A stretch of 64,000 nt of DNA from Arthrobotrys musiformis (taxonomy: Eukaryota > Ascomycota > Orbiliomycetes > Orbiliales > Orbiliaceae), in assembly GCA_036971715.1 (NCBI GenBank), contig JAVHJL010000005.1:2666001-2730000 (forward strand). The letters run 5' to 3'. Positions 9,396-21,849 of this stretch are shown here, piece by piece. Both the position numbers and the translations under genes were made by a program. Every line of letters begins with the position of its first letter. The stretch's first letter is position 1. The notes under the pieces were generated by a model. It saw only the letters and a list, made by a program, of their open reading frames with translations, was not told the DNA's origin and searched no databases.

Positions 9396-12300
9396 TTAGA
9401 AAGAAAAGGTCATCAGTGCCGGGTTGAGGGCGAGTGGGAACAATAAATGGGAGACCGCGACAGTACACTAAAAAGAGGGGTAATCAGTTAGCTATTGAAT
9501 TCTAATATATGGTAAATTGAAAATTGACTCACCATAGGAAGGATTGGTGTGAAGTCTCTAATTCGGTATGAGTATGGGACAAAGGGCGCGACAGCAAGAA
9601 TAATCACACCCGCAATAGCAAGAAGCGAGAAGAGCATGCTCCATTTGAATCGTTTCAACACTTTCGGGACCTCGATGAAGAAGTTCGAGTATTCGACTTC
9701 CTTACCAGTGGCACCCCATGTCACTACAGAAAACCAGATATTAGCGCTGCCGAACTGTGTTTCACTACAAAATAAAGAAGACTTACTGTCAATCTCAAAC
9801 ATATGTGCAAGTAGGGCCTGAGAAACATGGAGGGAGAGGCCACCCAGGAAGAGTGCAAGCATAGGAACCCATTTAAAGTTTTCAAACACTAGGCTTTCTA
9901 TTAGTCGTCATATATAGCTAGCCACTGAGAATGGAGAAACAAAACTTACAAGCATATAGGAAGGTCCTTTCGCCGATACGGTACCTCATAATAGCAAGAG
10001 CGATGTTTCCGAGACCGTTGAAAACTATGACGATGGAGAACCACACTCTCCACGAGTCAATATAATATTTGTCGAGGTAACCGTTGAACCATCCGATGGC
10101 AAAATAGTTGGCAGTGGTCATAATCCATGCGGCTCCAATGGCGTAATATGTCCCGATGTAAGAGATGATGGTGATCTTTGACGTCATACGGATGTTGGAG
10201 AATAAGAAGCGACGGAAGAGTGGTGTGAATGGTCCACGGATGAGCCAGAAGCGGATAGGGTGAAAGAGCAATTCATTGCAACCGTAAGCGTATTTTTCCC
10301 AACGGGCCAGTTCGTCGTAGACAGTGAGTGACACGCCTTCTTGGAAACCGTCCCCGGTATATGCAGCCAAGCGGATCGTGTAACCATTTACTTGTAATCG
10401 GAGCGACATGTCGAAATCCTCAGACACATGAGACTCGGACCAGAATTTCTCATAGCCGTCCTCATCCATATAAGAAACTTGTTGAACGGCGGACCAACGT
10501 AGAATAGCATTGTGACCGACGAAAGGCGCGACATCGCCATTGGATACTGTGTACCGAATTGCAGTGTAGATCAAGTTTGTGAAGAAGGTAATGCCGTTTT
10601 CGAAGTAGTTGTGGACGACCTGCATGACACCAGAAGAGTATTGCATGATTCCGACTTCTGGTGAACGTTCGAGCTCACTGACTGCATCCAGGAGACAATC
10701 GGATGGGACACGAGTATCGGAGTCAATAAGAATGATATAGTCTCCAACCCGGATATTCCCGTCGGCCCATGCACGACCATCGGTGGTGACGACTTCTTTA
10801 AGAGCATCTTCGTATGCTTGTGCCTCATCATGTTGCGTCCAGTCTTCCGTACGTTCGATGGCAGCCAGTTTCTCTTCGACCTTGCAGGAGATCATGAGAG
10901 CGAAGTTCATGTTCGATGCCTATAAAAAGTGTTGGCCACGTGAGCTTACTGAATATACTAATCAGAAAAGTAGTAGTCGTCGACGCAATAAAACCCAACA
11001 TAGTCCCTCCACCCTGTTTTTGAAACCCTCTCCGCACTCATCAACTCCACTTAACCACCATCTCAAGCAAAGATATCCTCGGTCGCCCCCCCGGGCCCAA
11101 AGCAAAGCCAAAAAAAAGAAGGTATGTCAAACAATAGGGATTCAACAAATTTATTTGGAAACCTACCTTCTTGAATTTCCCTCGTCGCAGGAAGCCGTTT
11201 TCGCCGTGTTTTGGACGGGCGACCCAGCCGATATTGTTATCGGCGTAGAATTCGATCCTAGCCTGTCTGTCCTCCTCTTCGATAAGTTGGAGCCCATCAT
11301 CATTAATGAAGATATTGGCAGAGCCGCCTTGTAGCTCATATGTCGAAATGGCCTGTTTGATCGATTTGATGGTTGGGGCAATCACTGCATGAAGACCTTC
11401 CTTGTAAACAGGGCACTGAATGGTAACATGCGGCAGGACTGGGGTTCTGATTCGAACTGGTGGCTTTGCAGAATAAAACTTGGAGTTCATGGATAGCTGT
11501 CGGACGGGGCCGAAAACCTGGGCGATACAACCAACGATGACTTGACCGAAGAAGAGTGTCAAGAAGATCTGGACAGGAGTGAGTGCTAAAAACGCTAGTC
11601 TTGTGAAGTCTCCGTCGACGGCGATTTCAACAGCGAGCTGACGGTACCCTGCGCCGAGGGTGACGAGGACCAAGATAAGAGTGAGGGAAACCAAGACTGT
11701 ATTCATCAAATGAGTAGGTCTGCTCTCTAGTGTGATCTCACCACTTTCCTCATCCAATTCCTCAACCTGAATATGGGTGGGGTCTCTCTTTTCGTTATTC
11801 GTTTCGATGTCTTCGTGTGTTCTCCAAACCAGCTCCATGAGCTCACTTTCGATCGACTTGGCCCTTTGGACAATGTGGAGTGCGTCGTCATCCCAAACAA
11901 CCAAGATTTGCTCCAGTGCGATGAAGGCAGCGAACTGGTGCTTTTTAGCTTGTGGGAGGTCTTCTATTGTTGGTAGTATCTGGATACGCAGACCGTTCAT
12001 TAAAGGTACATCGAGAGCATCCGGCGACCATTGGAGAAATGTTTTGATGACACGGGAGTTTATAGTCATGGCGACCTGGCGGCGGGGAGCAAGTTAGCAA
12101 CTTAGACTACAATTGCACTACTAATACTACTACTAGACCTTGTGTGCTAACCTGAACGTTCATTGCTGCGCAAGCTGCAGCAAATCGGCTCCTTCCGAGT
12201 TCCGGGGGGCAAGCCATATAGTTGTTTCTGCTCTTACGGAGAATCACGCCCTCTGCCTCACCAGTCACATCCGCGACCCACATTTGGGAGCATTGCTGCT

Positions 12301-12550
12301 GGAAGAGGTAGTTGACCATGACTTCGTGCTTAATATCCTCGATCAATGCGGACGACCGAGAGGACCCAGGGCTATTGAGCGAGCTTCTCGACGAAGACAC
12401 ACGGGATGGACTCCGTAAGCCTGGCATTTCGAGGCTACCACCAACAGCAGGCGTCATCGCTGCCCCCTTCTCAGATTGTGGAGGAGATGAGCCCTCCGGC
12501 GCGCCCGCATTGGGCGCTGGAGGGGCCTTGAAGTAGTTTTTCAGACCCAT
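9396..12550 (-). CDS. Family 2 glycosyltransferase, fungal surface polysaccharide synthase (GT2/CPS1-like)
   Basis: Membrane glycosyltransferase of the fungal GT2 type needed for hyphal growth and virulence in Zymoseptoria and Fusarium; its polysaccharide product is not settled. Six exons: 12550-12152, 12075-11167, 10919-9950, 9888-9787, 9723-9533 and 9467-9396, 880 aa. The N-terminus is Ser/Pro-rich. Two membrane helices (about 255-310) precede the catalytic domain, which starts at HVTIQCPVYKEGLHAVIAP and has INDDG, the D-x-D motif LIDSDT (about 502), SEDFDMSLR (about 603) and DELARWEKY (RW about 642), matching the A/B-domain motifs of processive GT2 enzymes. KASNMNFAL spans the exon 2-3 join. 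C-terminal helices end in ALNPALM. Introns have strong GTAAGT or GTAGGT donors, and intron 2 is long at 247 nt. A CT-rich leader lies upstream at about 12550-13000. Confidence 0.92.
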
Positions 12551-15500
12551 TCTGGAGACAGCTATAGCGGTGGTTTATGCAGAAGGCCCTGCTAATCTTG
12601 ACCGGAAAACCGATGTTCCTCCCAGAACTACCCCAAGTTTATCGTGATTCCTCCCTCAATTGATGCTGCGATTACACTCTATAGGCGAGTAAAAACAAGA
12701 CAAAACGGAAATAGTCGTAACGAATGGTGGGGTGGAAGAAGTGGCGGTCGTTATATGGAGCGAATGGCAGAGACGCTTTGGCGTACAATCAGTCAGGACA
12801 GGCGCCTGAGAGATAGTAATCAAAGGGAATCCCAAGGGTATATCAACTACCTGCGACTCAACTACAAAAGAGAGAGAGGAGAGAGGACATGCCAGTTGAT
12901 ATCTCCGAAAGCTGGAGAGCGAAAGACTAATGAAAGGGCAAGAAGGCAAGAGGGAAACGAAGGAAAGAGGAAAGAGGGCAGACCAGGGAGATATGGTTCA
13001 ACCTGAACGATCCCAGATGGAGTTGGTGAACACCGGCTTGGGTCAGGACTCCAACGACAACTTTCGCCGGACCACACATGGACGTGTCTCTCGCCCATTA
13101 TGTTCCTCCCATATGCGCAGCGCCCAAGGGACTAGCAGGGTTTAGGGGGTTATGCAAGCTAAGGAGAACATCCAGATTAGCCCCCCATGGAAAAAGTTCG
13201 AGAAAGTGCATGCAAGGTAAATTGAACTGAAAGCCCGAAAAAGCAATGTCTCCAAAGGCCCAAGGGACATTGGGAAAAAGAAAGCGGAGAGCGAGAAAGG
13301 AGACAGGGGTGCATCAGGAACAACCTGACCCGTGAACCAAACCGCTTGTCTTGGCGAGAGATAGGGGAGATTGGTGCCAAAGGGCCCCGAGATGTTCCCG
13401 GTTCCGCCCTAGGAACACTGGTAACGGCGGTCGAGTTATCAACCCGGTCTTGGATAGGTAGGATATGGGTAATATACCTACTCAATTAACTTAACTAACC
13501 GCTTCACTAAATGATATTCTCGCGATTCGTCGGCGGGCAATAAAAATAGAATTTTCCATCATGGATACAATCAGAATGCAAGGTTCCTCACAAAGATTTT
13601 CAGTTGGTTTTTTTTTGTTTTCTTCCCTGTTGTTGGATGTGCGGATACGTTTCACAGAACTCGATAATTCCAACCAGTCTTTTGGACAATGTTCCTTTCT
13701 TTTCTTTCTGGAAAGACGAGATGGCTGTTCTGAGTTTTATTATTGTCAACCCTTGACTAGTGGGGTCCCTTTTAACCAGGCTTTATCCGTCGGCTGGCTC
13801 AAGAAAGTGACACCACGCTGTTGGCTGTGTTGTATTTGTCCGCGCCCAACAGCACATAAAAACACTCCCAATACGTAAATAAGTATGTAATGTGAAATTA
13901 ACCCCCCAGGCCCAAGGTAGTAGTAGTTTTTTTCCTTTTAATACTCTAGAAGCCCTAGATGACAGCTGGCCGGGGGCAGGTATCATTGCATTTCTTGGTT
14001 CGTTTCCTGAGGCAATTGCGCAACGGTCCTAAGATCTTTGGCTAGGGCCCGCGATGGCGAACAGGTGTTCCTTCTGGGAAGGTCCTCAGATGGGTTTCGA
14101 CTTCAATAACTAGGGTATGCACATACATACTTCTCATGGCCACTATCAGCCTAACGACCTGACACCGACTTCCGCTTTCGCGTGGACGATTTCGTCAGGT
14201 CGTTAATGACAGTACCTCCTTCTCAAGAAGACCTTACCATTGACGGCGCATATCCAGGTACGAACAGACCGTCGAAACAGTTAAGGTGCGTCGAAGTGCG
14301 GCTGTGGGCTGTCTCTCGAATTAAAGCTCCGCAAGAGGGGTCCTCTTCATGCTACATAATTAAAAAGACTGTTACACACTTCCCGTCAATCCGGTTTACC
14401 ATCATTAGATCTCCGCCGCATCGAGCTTGCCAGATCCGTCTACACCCAACATTGGCCGGCTTTGTCCCATAATTATAATAATACATCGTCAAGGAGCAAT
14501 GTTAATTAATTAGAATAGCCCCAACAGCAACATATACGTGACGCTTTTTTTTTTTTTTTGGAGCTGGAATGTTCTACAAATCGTCAATAGGGAATCGAGT
14601 CCACACAGGATCCCAGCTGGGACGACCTCCAGCCCGGACGGCTGGCCCGGAGCCTTCTAGGGCCCGATTGCATATGCCCGGTAGGATCACAATCAGCTCC
14701 CCGTGGCGCTGCAGAAGCAGAAACTACCTAAGGCAGCCACAACGGCAGCCCTCATGCACGCCTTTCACCGAACCTGCCAAGAGAAAGGTTCCCTCTGGAT
14801 TTCAGCCTTTGGCGACGGCCTCGGTCCAGTAAATTCTCAAATCCCAACGATGGCAATATCTGCTCCATTGTAGTTGCAGATTCCTACACTTTCGTTTGTA
14901 ATTATTTCTCCGACTGTCACCATTATATTAAATTCAAAACAAGAAATGCGCAATATAGAGCCCTAGGCTCGCTTGGTGTATCGACTAGTTCAAAAAAAAA
15001 CCCCCCATTCCTTGCCCATATGCACTTAGTTCACCTTTGATATATACCCCTTGGTCAATATGCGGCTGGTTTGAGGCGCTTGATCACATCGCGCCAAGAG
15101 AATGACGGATTCAGCCCGCCATCTGAACATTCGAACGGCCGACTGAGAAAATCGGGGAAATTCTCTTCTTGTTGCAACGTTGGAGTCTTGAATTTTGGTC
15201 AACAGATAACGATGATAATGGCGAGTCTAGTTGTACATAGGCAGGGTGAAACCTCAACAATACAATAGATAACAGTGGTACTTCACGTTAATATCATTTT
15301 CTTCGCAGCTACGCAATAGTTCCTTTTTGGGAGATCATTTTGACCGCACTGGACATGATACGACACGGTATCTCGAGGCTGCAGTTTCTGTCTACCCTAT
15401 CATCGAGCCACGGGTCAAAGATAAAGCTTCTATTTTCGCACTAGCAGAAAGAGCCCAAGAGGATCTGCATGCTTCCCGTAGTTTCTCCTGCCTGTTCCTG

Positions 15501-18500
15501 TCTGCGAACTCGTGGTGATGTTGGACATGGGAAGAAGCTAGTTGAAAGCGGGTCCGGCCTCCTCCAAAAACACCGGCCTACCTCGCTTATGCTTGTTTTG
15601 GATTTGAGCCCGTCCGCTCTCCTGCAGCTGTAATTTCCTCTTACCGACCTCATTTCCAAATTTGGTTACCACTTGATAAGTGGGAAAGAATGAATTTGTA
15701 CCATTGAATAAGACCGAATTTATTTTTTCTTTTACATCACAAATCGACTGCCCATCTCCTGTGAGGAGAATTCTGGCGGCTTGATTAACCCCATCAGTTT
15801 GGTATTGAACACAGAAGTATGGTCCCAGGAGCACTGACCTTGGTTTCGGGATCGGGATGCCGTGAGAAAGAGAGCTCGTCACCAGGATGTTATAATTCAA
15901 ATGACGTCGAAATCTTGGGTCTCACTAACGGGAACGGATAGAATAAAACCACTGGCCATAACTGAGATGCAATATCAGCCCTACCCCAGCCCAGCCGAGG
16001 GCTTCAGATGATCATTTGTCTCTTGTTCGCTTTGTTGGGGTGGTTACATTTACATACCATAAGTACCTTTGAGGTTTATCGAGATCTTTGGACGACTTGT
16101 CTAGACCAGCTATCACGCCTTGACAGCTGTGGTCGTCCGCATGAAGCTCACACAAGTTCTGTTGGGCATCCCGTGCGATCCGTGATCCCTTGCTGTTCTT
16201 CCTCGACCCCTCGCGCCTTCCTGCGATCACAAAGGTTCCTGCCCTGTCTTTAGGTCGTTCCGATACCTCATATGCTGGGGGGTTTGTGAAAAAAATTTGC
16301 TTGCGTTTTCTCCCCGACTGAAACAATGAACCAGAAAGCGGAAGCCCTGTGTGACTGTGATGCGATCCGATAGGTCGCTGGCGATATGCACTACTACTAT
16401 GTATGGGTGTATGTTTGCTGGCAAATATCCTCATGCTTGTGCATGTGCAAACGGGGCATCACGTCCTCAGCCAAGCTGTCCCTCACAGATACCATATGAT
16501 ATGATACGGCAAAAAAGTACATATGTATCATGTTTTCGAGCGATATCCTCATGGGCCCGCCCAACCCGTCACGAAGTAATTTATCAACAGAAGAAAGACG
16601 CTGTCACCCTCGCTTGGCTGAGGGCTTCGCCGCTTCCGGGTTTTGGCACGTTGTATGCACATATGTAGCAACAGACCATTCACGTTTCAACACCAAGACG
16701 CTCGAACTTTGAGCCTCGCGCTCATCTTTTTTGACCCGCACTTCCAACAAACATTGCTCTGGTATCGCTATACCGATAAGAGATATGGATCTGCTAACGG
16801 ATGCTTGGTCTAGATGACTCGTGTTCAACGATCGAGATCCGGATTAACCATTCCCCGACGTTAATTTGCTGAGCTCCCGGATCCGGTCGTTCGATATCAT
16901 GCTACCTATCATTCTACATATCATCAAGTTCACAATGGTGCCCATGTGCCCAATATAGCCCGCATATGGGTCTTCAACATTAAGATGTATGCTCCTAAAA
17001 AACCTGGGTTGGCCAGCTCACAGTGCGGCCACCGGCCACCACAGACCAGACTCCTGTGTAGTACCATATGGTTTATCGCCCCTCTCTAGACTAACTCAAA
17101 GAATCTTTTCGAGAAAGTCGTGCTAGGCTCTTTACTTTACTCTATTTCATTTCCTTTACTTTGTTTTGTTTTTCCATTGATGACCTTTAGATGTGAATTC
17201 GCGAGTGTTTTGATTACCGAGCTCCTTACCGACACTAGTACATAGAATTTTAATTATGATTTGGCCGAGAAAGTCTGTACTATCTGCCAACTGTGGGCCG
17301 TCGGTGTGACAGATGTCTGCAGATATGGGGAATACAAGCATGGACGGAGCGATGAGATAGGTCGGAGAGCCTGGGCTCTCGGTCCGCCAAATTGTTTGAG
17401 CCGTAACCCTCTCAATATGCGATATCAACGGTTCCGGACTACCCATCTATCAATATTGATTTCAACTGGCCTCGCGATTTCAACCGATGTCTGATTTCGC
17501 CATAGCACTGATAAACCTCCCAGTATGTGCGACAGGAAATAGTGGGCCGCAGTATGTATAGTATCACAGGGATTTTCCGAGTCCCAATGCGCGCTCTGGC
17601 CTCGAGCTGAATCCTCAGTGGAAAAGCCCTGCTGTATGCAATTTACATATCTTGGGTTATTCGGATTGCGAAGTCAAAAGCGGAGATTAGAGCTTTGATC
17701 TTAGGGAATACCCTCTGCAAGAAATCTACCTGGGTTTGTTTTTCGGGGCTCTTTCCCCTCTCCTTCCAAGGCTCAAAGGTTTCATGCAAGTAGGTGATAT
17801 CGTCGGACCTGCCGTGCATACTTCATGCATTGGACTTGCCATCCCGAAGCGCGGATGGGAGTTCTCGAGATAGGCCATATACACCCATATATATGCAAGT
17901 GCGCACATAGCAAACGAAAGGGTGTGGAGTTTGCCCTTTATCGAATCCAGGAGGGAGGGATCGCATTGGCGAGGATTAAATGAGAGATCGGTGAGATGGT
18001 GCCTTCCAGGATAACCCATATCATGATACCCATGCCAGATAGAACCAAGCCCACCGATAGCTCGAAAGGAACATTCTTTGCGCGCCTAGACGTACGTAGT
18101 GGTCGGGGTGCTGATTTCAACATTGGTTCGGATTTGGGGGTCACCCTGCACACCATGCGTGGGGTCTCATCTGCAGGCTGAACTGGCTAGCTGCTCATTG
18201 TGGTTCTGAGATAAACCTCAAGTTTGTGCGTTGATAAGTTCTAGCGCTGATAACTCGAACATTCCAGGAACTCTGCTTCGATAACCCTGACGTCCACCGC
18301 CAAAAGTGAAGAAAGGTTCGAGTCAGCGGTGTGCTTCATACGTAGCCTTAGAAATCGCGCAAGACGGTTCCCTTCTGCACGTCTCGAGCTGCAGTGTTTT
18401 AAGAGCTAGCAAGGACCCCAGTCAAGCCTCCTGTTCCTGCCTTCCAGTTGTGTGGCTAATTCAAGCCTTGCGAGGTGCAAATGATGAAAAAAATGAGGCA

Positions 18501-19301
18501 ACCTTTGACGTCGGAGGTGGGTCGTCTAAAACCTACGTACGAGCTCGAAAGGCCGGCCGGTGTGTTTAGACCTGAAGCTATGTACATAAAAATGTACATT
18601 TGACAAGGAACAGCGGCTCAAGGTTTCGAATTTTAAGTCCGTAGTTTATGGTGGCATGTAACCGTGCCCCCCACTCGCCCGACATGTGCAGATGGATCCA
18701 TGGGCGTATTGCATTGTACTTGCATGGCTCATAGAGCTTCGGGCCTGTTTAGGTACATCTATGGGTTTAGAGAGTAAGGAACCGGCAATTGATATTATAC
18801 TCCGATATATACGTCCCACTTTCCGTCAAGAGACTAAATATTGACCCTAACGCTAAAAACATGCGGGTGCTCGGGTACCATATACTATATATCTTGCTAA
18901 TGTACAATATGATACCCAGATAGAGGCTAAACAACATCCTGGATTACTAAGAATCTATCCAATACAACATCCCGGCGATATTAAAAGCGCTGACCCATAA
19001 CATTACAAGGAGCAAAAGCAACAAACAGCGCCGAAAAACCAATAAGCCTGTAGACATATATAGAAACATTGAGAAGGATATCCGGGAAACATGGCAGTGC
19101 AAACCAACCGGGGTAGACAAATACTGAGGAGCTTCCAGGGAGCAAGGGGTTTTGGCTCTAAATATCTGGAACAAAGGTATGGCGGCGAATCATGAATGAT
19201 ATGGTACTTGGACCTTAGATCCATGTCGATAGCATCAGCAAGTTTTGTTTGTGGTGCATAGCAAAAAACATAAGGAAAAAAAAAAAGAAAGTACTGCAAA
19301 T
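12551..19301. other. Gene-poor 6.7-kb region upstream of GT2
   Basis: The first part (12,551 to about 13,000) is purine-rich on the plus strand, that is CT-rich in the sense of GT2, and fits its promoter and leader. The rest has many short overlapping frames with no recognised protein. 14546-14560 is a T run. A hydrophobic, protein-like but broken region on the minus strand is listed at 17450-18160. 18600-19301 includes the 3' side of the GH16 gene. No tRNA-like box pairs were found. Confidence 0.45.
17450..18160 (-). pseudogene. Possible decayed membrane-protein gene
   Basis: On the minus strand several segments in different frames look protein-like: NVPFELSVGLVLSGMGIMIW with following hydrophobic residues (about 18085-17940), KLHTLSFAMCALAYIWVYMA (about 17935-17870), VFPKIKALISAFDFAIRITQ (about 17715-17650) and KIPVILYILRPTISCRTYW (about 17570-17510). 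Stops (TAA, TGA, TAA) lie between them. I could not join them by a convincing set of introns and could not name a family. They could be exons of a divergent multi-pass protein, a decayed copy or chance hydrophobic frames. Confidence 0.22.
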
Positions 19302-20714
19302 TCAATCACACTCCTGCCACATCTTGATGCTGTCTACGACCATGGCGTGGTTGTCATTCTTGTCCCAGTCAGCTGCCCAAATATATCGTGAATTCCAAAA
19401 GTCCTTCTTCGCGTTAGGACTGGCGTCAACCCAAGGTTTCTCATCAATGCCATCTTCGAACCAGCCATTGGTGCCTCCAACAGCGACATTGAGGATAAGA
19501 TAGAACCTCTGGTCAAAAGGAGCATTCGGGCTTTTGCTGATTGACCACGGATTTGTATAGCGTGTTCCATTTGCGCTGCTGAGTGGGAAGTTTCCTCGCT
19601 CCCATAATCCCTTTGGGTCGAATTTTGTGTATAGGACCTGCAGAAGCCGGGAATTCACATAGGTGAATATATATTTGTCGGACCATTCAATCCCGAAGGT
19701 ATTGAAGTCAGCAGCATAGTTCGTATGGAGGGCACGGTGCTTGACATTCGTCATCCACCATGCATCGTGGGCACTGTCGGGACCCCAATGGAGAGCTGAA
19801 GAAACAATGTCGTTTCCACCTTGGGGGTATTGATAGTTATTGCCTCGGCTTTCAATGATATCAATTTCGCCGGAACGAGGCCAGGAACCGTAGATATCTT
19901 CCACAGGCAACATCCAGATAGCGGGCCAAAGCCACTTTCCGAGAGGAAGCTTGGCACTTACCTCTACACGACCATATTTTATACTGAAGGATTTCTTGGT
20001 GTTGATACGAGCTGATTTGACAGGGTTGACAATAGTTCCGTTGGTGGTGTTTGTCGATGTTATACAGTTCTTAGGGATATCAGAGGTACAAATTCCTTGT
20101 TTGATGAGATTGATGGTATTTTCTTGCACTATGAGCCTTTCATCTTGCAATGTTGGCTTGATATAGAGCTTTCCATCTTTGACGTATGAATTCTCATCTG
20201 TGTTGGTGGTATATTCGAATTGGCCATTTCTGTGTGGAAACGGGAATCTGCGATTAGCTGCGAAACACTCAGGCGATCAAAAACCAGAAATCCGAAGAGC
20301 CGGGAAAGCTTACCCATATCCGCCCACCTCGACCTCTCGTGTCCAAACGTCGGTGTTGAAGCCATTCGAAAAATCATCCATGTACACCGGGCAATATTTA
20401 TGTTGAATGACGGACGTGTATCCATCATATACCAGATATCCCGAGACCGCCAGGCCGATGAAAATCCCGACCAATGGGATAATTGTTACCCATTTTTCTT
20501 TTGGGTCCCTCTTATCCAGCCAGGGTTTCTCTACTGTTCCTTTCGGCACCCGTCGCGAATGAAAATATCGATGTCGGGGCCCAAGTATGCTGGGGAGCGC
20601 CGACGAGGAACCTCTATTGGAATTCTGCTCAGAACCATAGGTATACGGAGTGACACTCCCTACTGGCGTTATGGGATCCACGAATGGAGAAAATTGCGAC
20701 CTATCCGGGTCCAT
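19302..20714 (-). CDS. GH16 family beta-1,3-glucanase-like protein, membrane-anchored
   Basis: Two exons: 20714-20314 and 20229-19302, 84-nt intron (GTAAGC...CACAG), 442 aa. Residues 1-75 form a Ser/Pro-rich cytosolic tail, 76-96 a hydrophobic anchor (VTIIPLVGIFIGLAVSGYLVY), and about 108-442 a GH16 jelly-roll domain. The catalytic signature GEIDIIESRG (Glu255, Asp257, Glu260) has the E-x-D-x-x-E pattern of retaining GH16 enzymes. KYGRVEVSAKLPLGKWLWPAIW and FYLILNVAVGGTNGW are typical of the beta-1,3-glucanase / glucan-binding branch. It is predicted to be a type II membrane enzyme facing the wall, cutting or remodelling beta-glucan. It is not of the Crh or Kre6 type by what I can see, though the anchor recalls Kre6/Skn1. 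An AT-rich (TAAAA)n tract lies upstream at about 20945-20975. Confidence 0.9.
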
Positions 20715-20944
20715 GGTGGCGATATTGGTGATTTAGAGGGAAGTTATGAAATGCCGCTACTAAGGAAAGTTTTTGTTTACTCGGAGCACGTCGCTAGGAT
20801 TAAGGCGATGGGTAAGGGCGACGGCGCTGCAATGGTCTTCCACAGCGCACTTAAGGCCACCAGACACAAGGGATGGGTTTGGAAAACTGAACGAACAGAA
20901 GTGGGGTTAAAGCAAAGAAAGCATGTACGAACGGAGCAATTGAA

Positions 20945-20975
20945 ATAAAATAGAGTAAAATAAAATAAAATAAAA
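20945..20975. repeat. (TAAAA)n microsatellite
   Basis: Repeated TAAAA units in the region upstream of the GH16 start codon. Slightly degenerate at both ends. Confidence 0.8.
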
Positions 20976-21824
20976 ATTGTAAAAAAATAAAAGTAAAATA
21001 GAGATCACCGAAACATGGAAGAGGTTTCGGCCTGCTTGTACCGTGATCAAATAATAGGCTTAACTACACCAAACCCATTGAGTGACCAAGAATAGCTAAA
21101 GGAGACAATCGAGTTCGGGATGACGACGATGATAATAATAATGGTCCGACTCAAAGACACGACTGATGAATGAACGAGCGGGTCGTCCTGCCTGCGAACT
21201 TACCACTTACTTTACCAGCGACGGCGTTGCTGGTTAGTGCAGCAATATCAAGCAAGGGGAGAGGCCTAACTGAGGGAAGGAAGGTGGCTACGAAAAAAGT
21301 AATGGCTGAGGGTCGCCAAGAACGGCACTTTAGCCTAGAACAGCACCAACGGCATTGCGTTGGGTCCCGGAGAGTTCCCTGAGCGGTTACACCGTGTTTG
21401 CCCGGGGTCGTACCACCGAGAGCATCTTCCCGGGACCAGGGATCCCGGGGGCCAACAGCTTGTGCAACAGCGCGTGCAGTTGATAAAATTTCCGAGATTG
21501 TTTGATGGGTAATGTTTTGTTGGTTGGAGAACAGCCAAAAGGCGGACGGAATGGTGGAAAAAGACCGTCCGACAAGGTTTGCGCTCCCACGTGTCTTCAC
21601 CACCGGCGGCCTGCTTTGATGAATAACCAGAAAGGAACAAAAGTTGTTGGAGTTTCACCTTGTGATTCGATTCCGCTTGTGGGATTTTCCAGTATCGCGG
21701 CCGACCTTCGAAATCTCCTGCTCATGATCACCGACGTCTTCGGTTTGATCTTTCTCTAAACTTGACTTAAACCGGCGGATCCCCCCTTTTTTTATTTTCG
21801 TCATTGCATGTACATACGTACGTG

Positions 21825-21849
21825 TTTTTTTTTTTTTTTTTTTTTTTTT
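21825..21849. repeat. Poly-T run (25 nt)
   Basis: Uninterrupted T tract in intergenic DNA about 1.1 kb upstream of the GH16 start. Confidence 0.9.

Noticed and set aside
20220..20948. 242-codon plus-strand open frame
   Set aside because: It overlaps the start of the GH16 gene on the other strand, where the membrane anchor and catalytic domain are clear.
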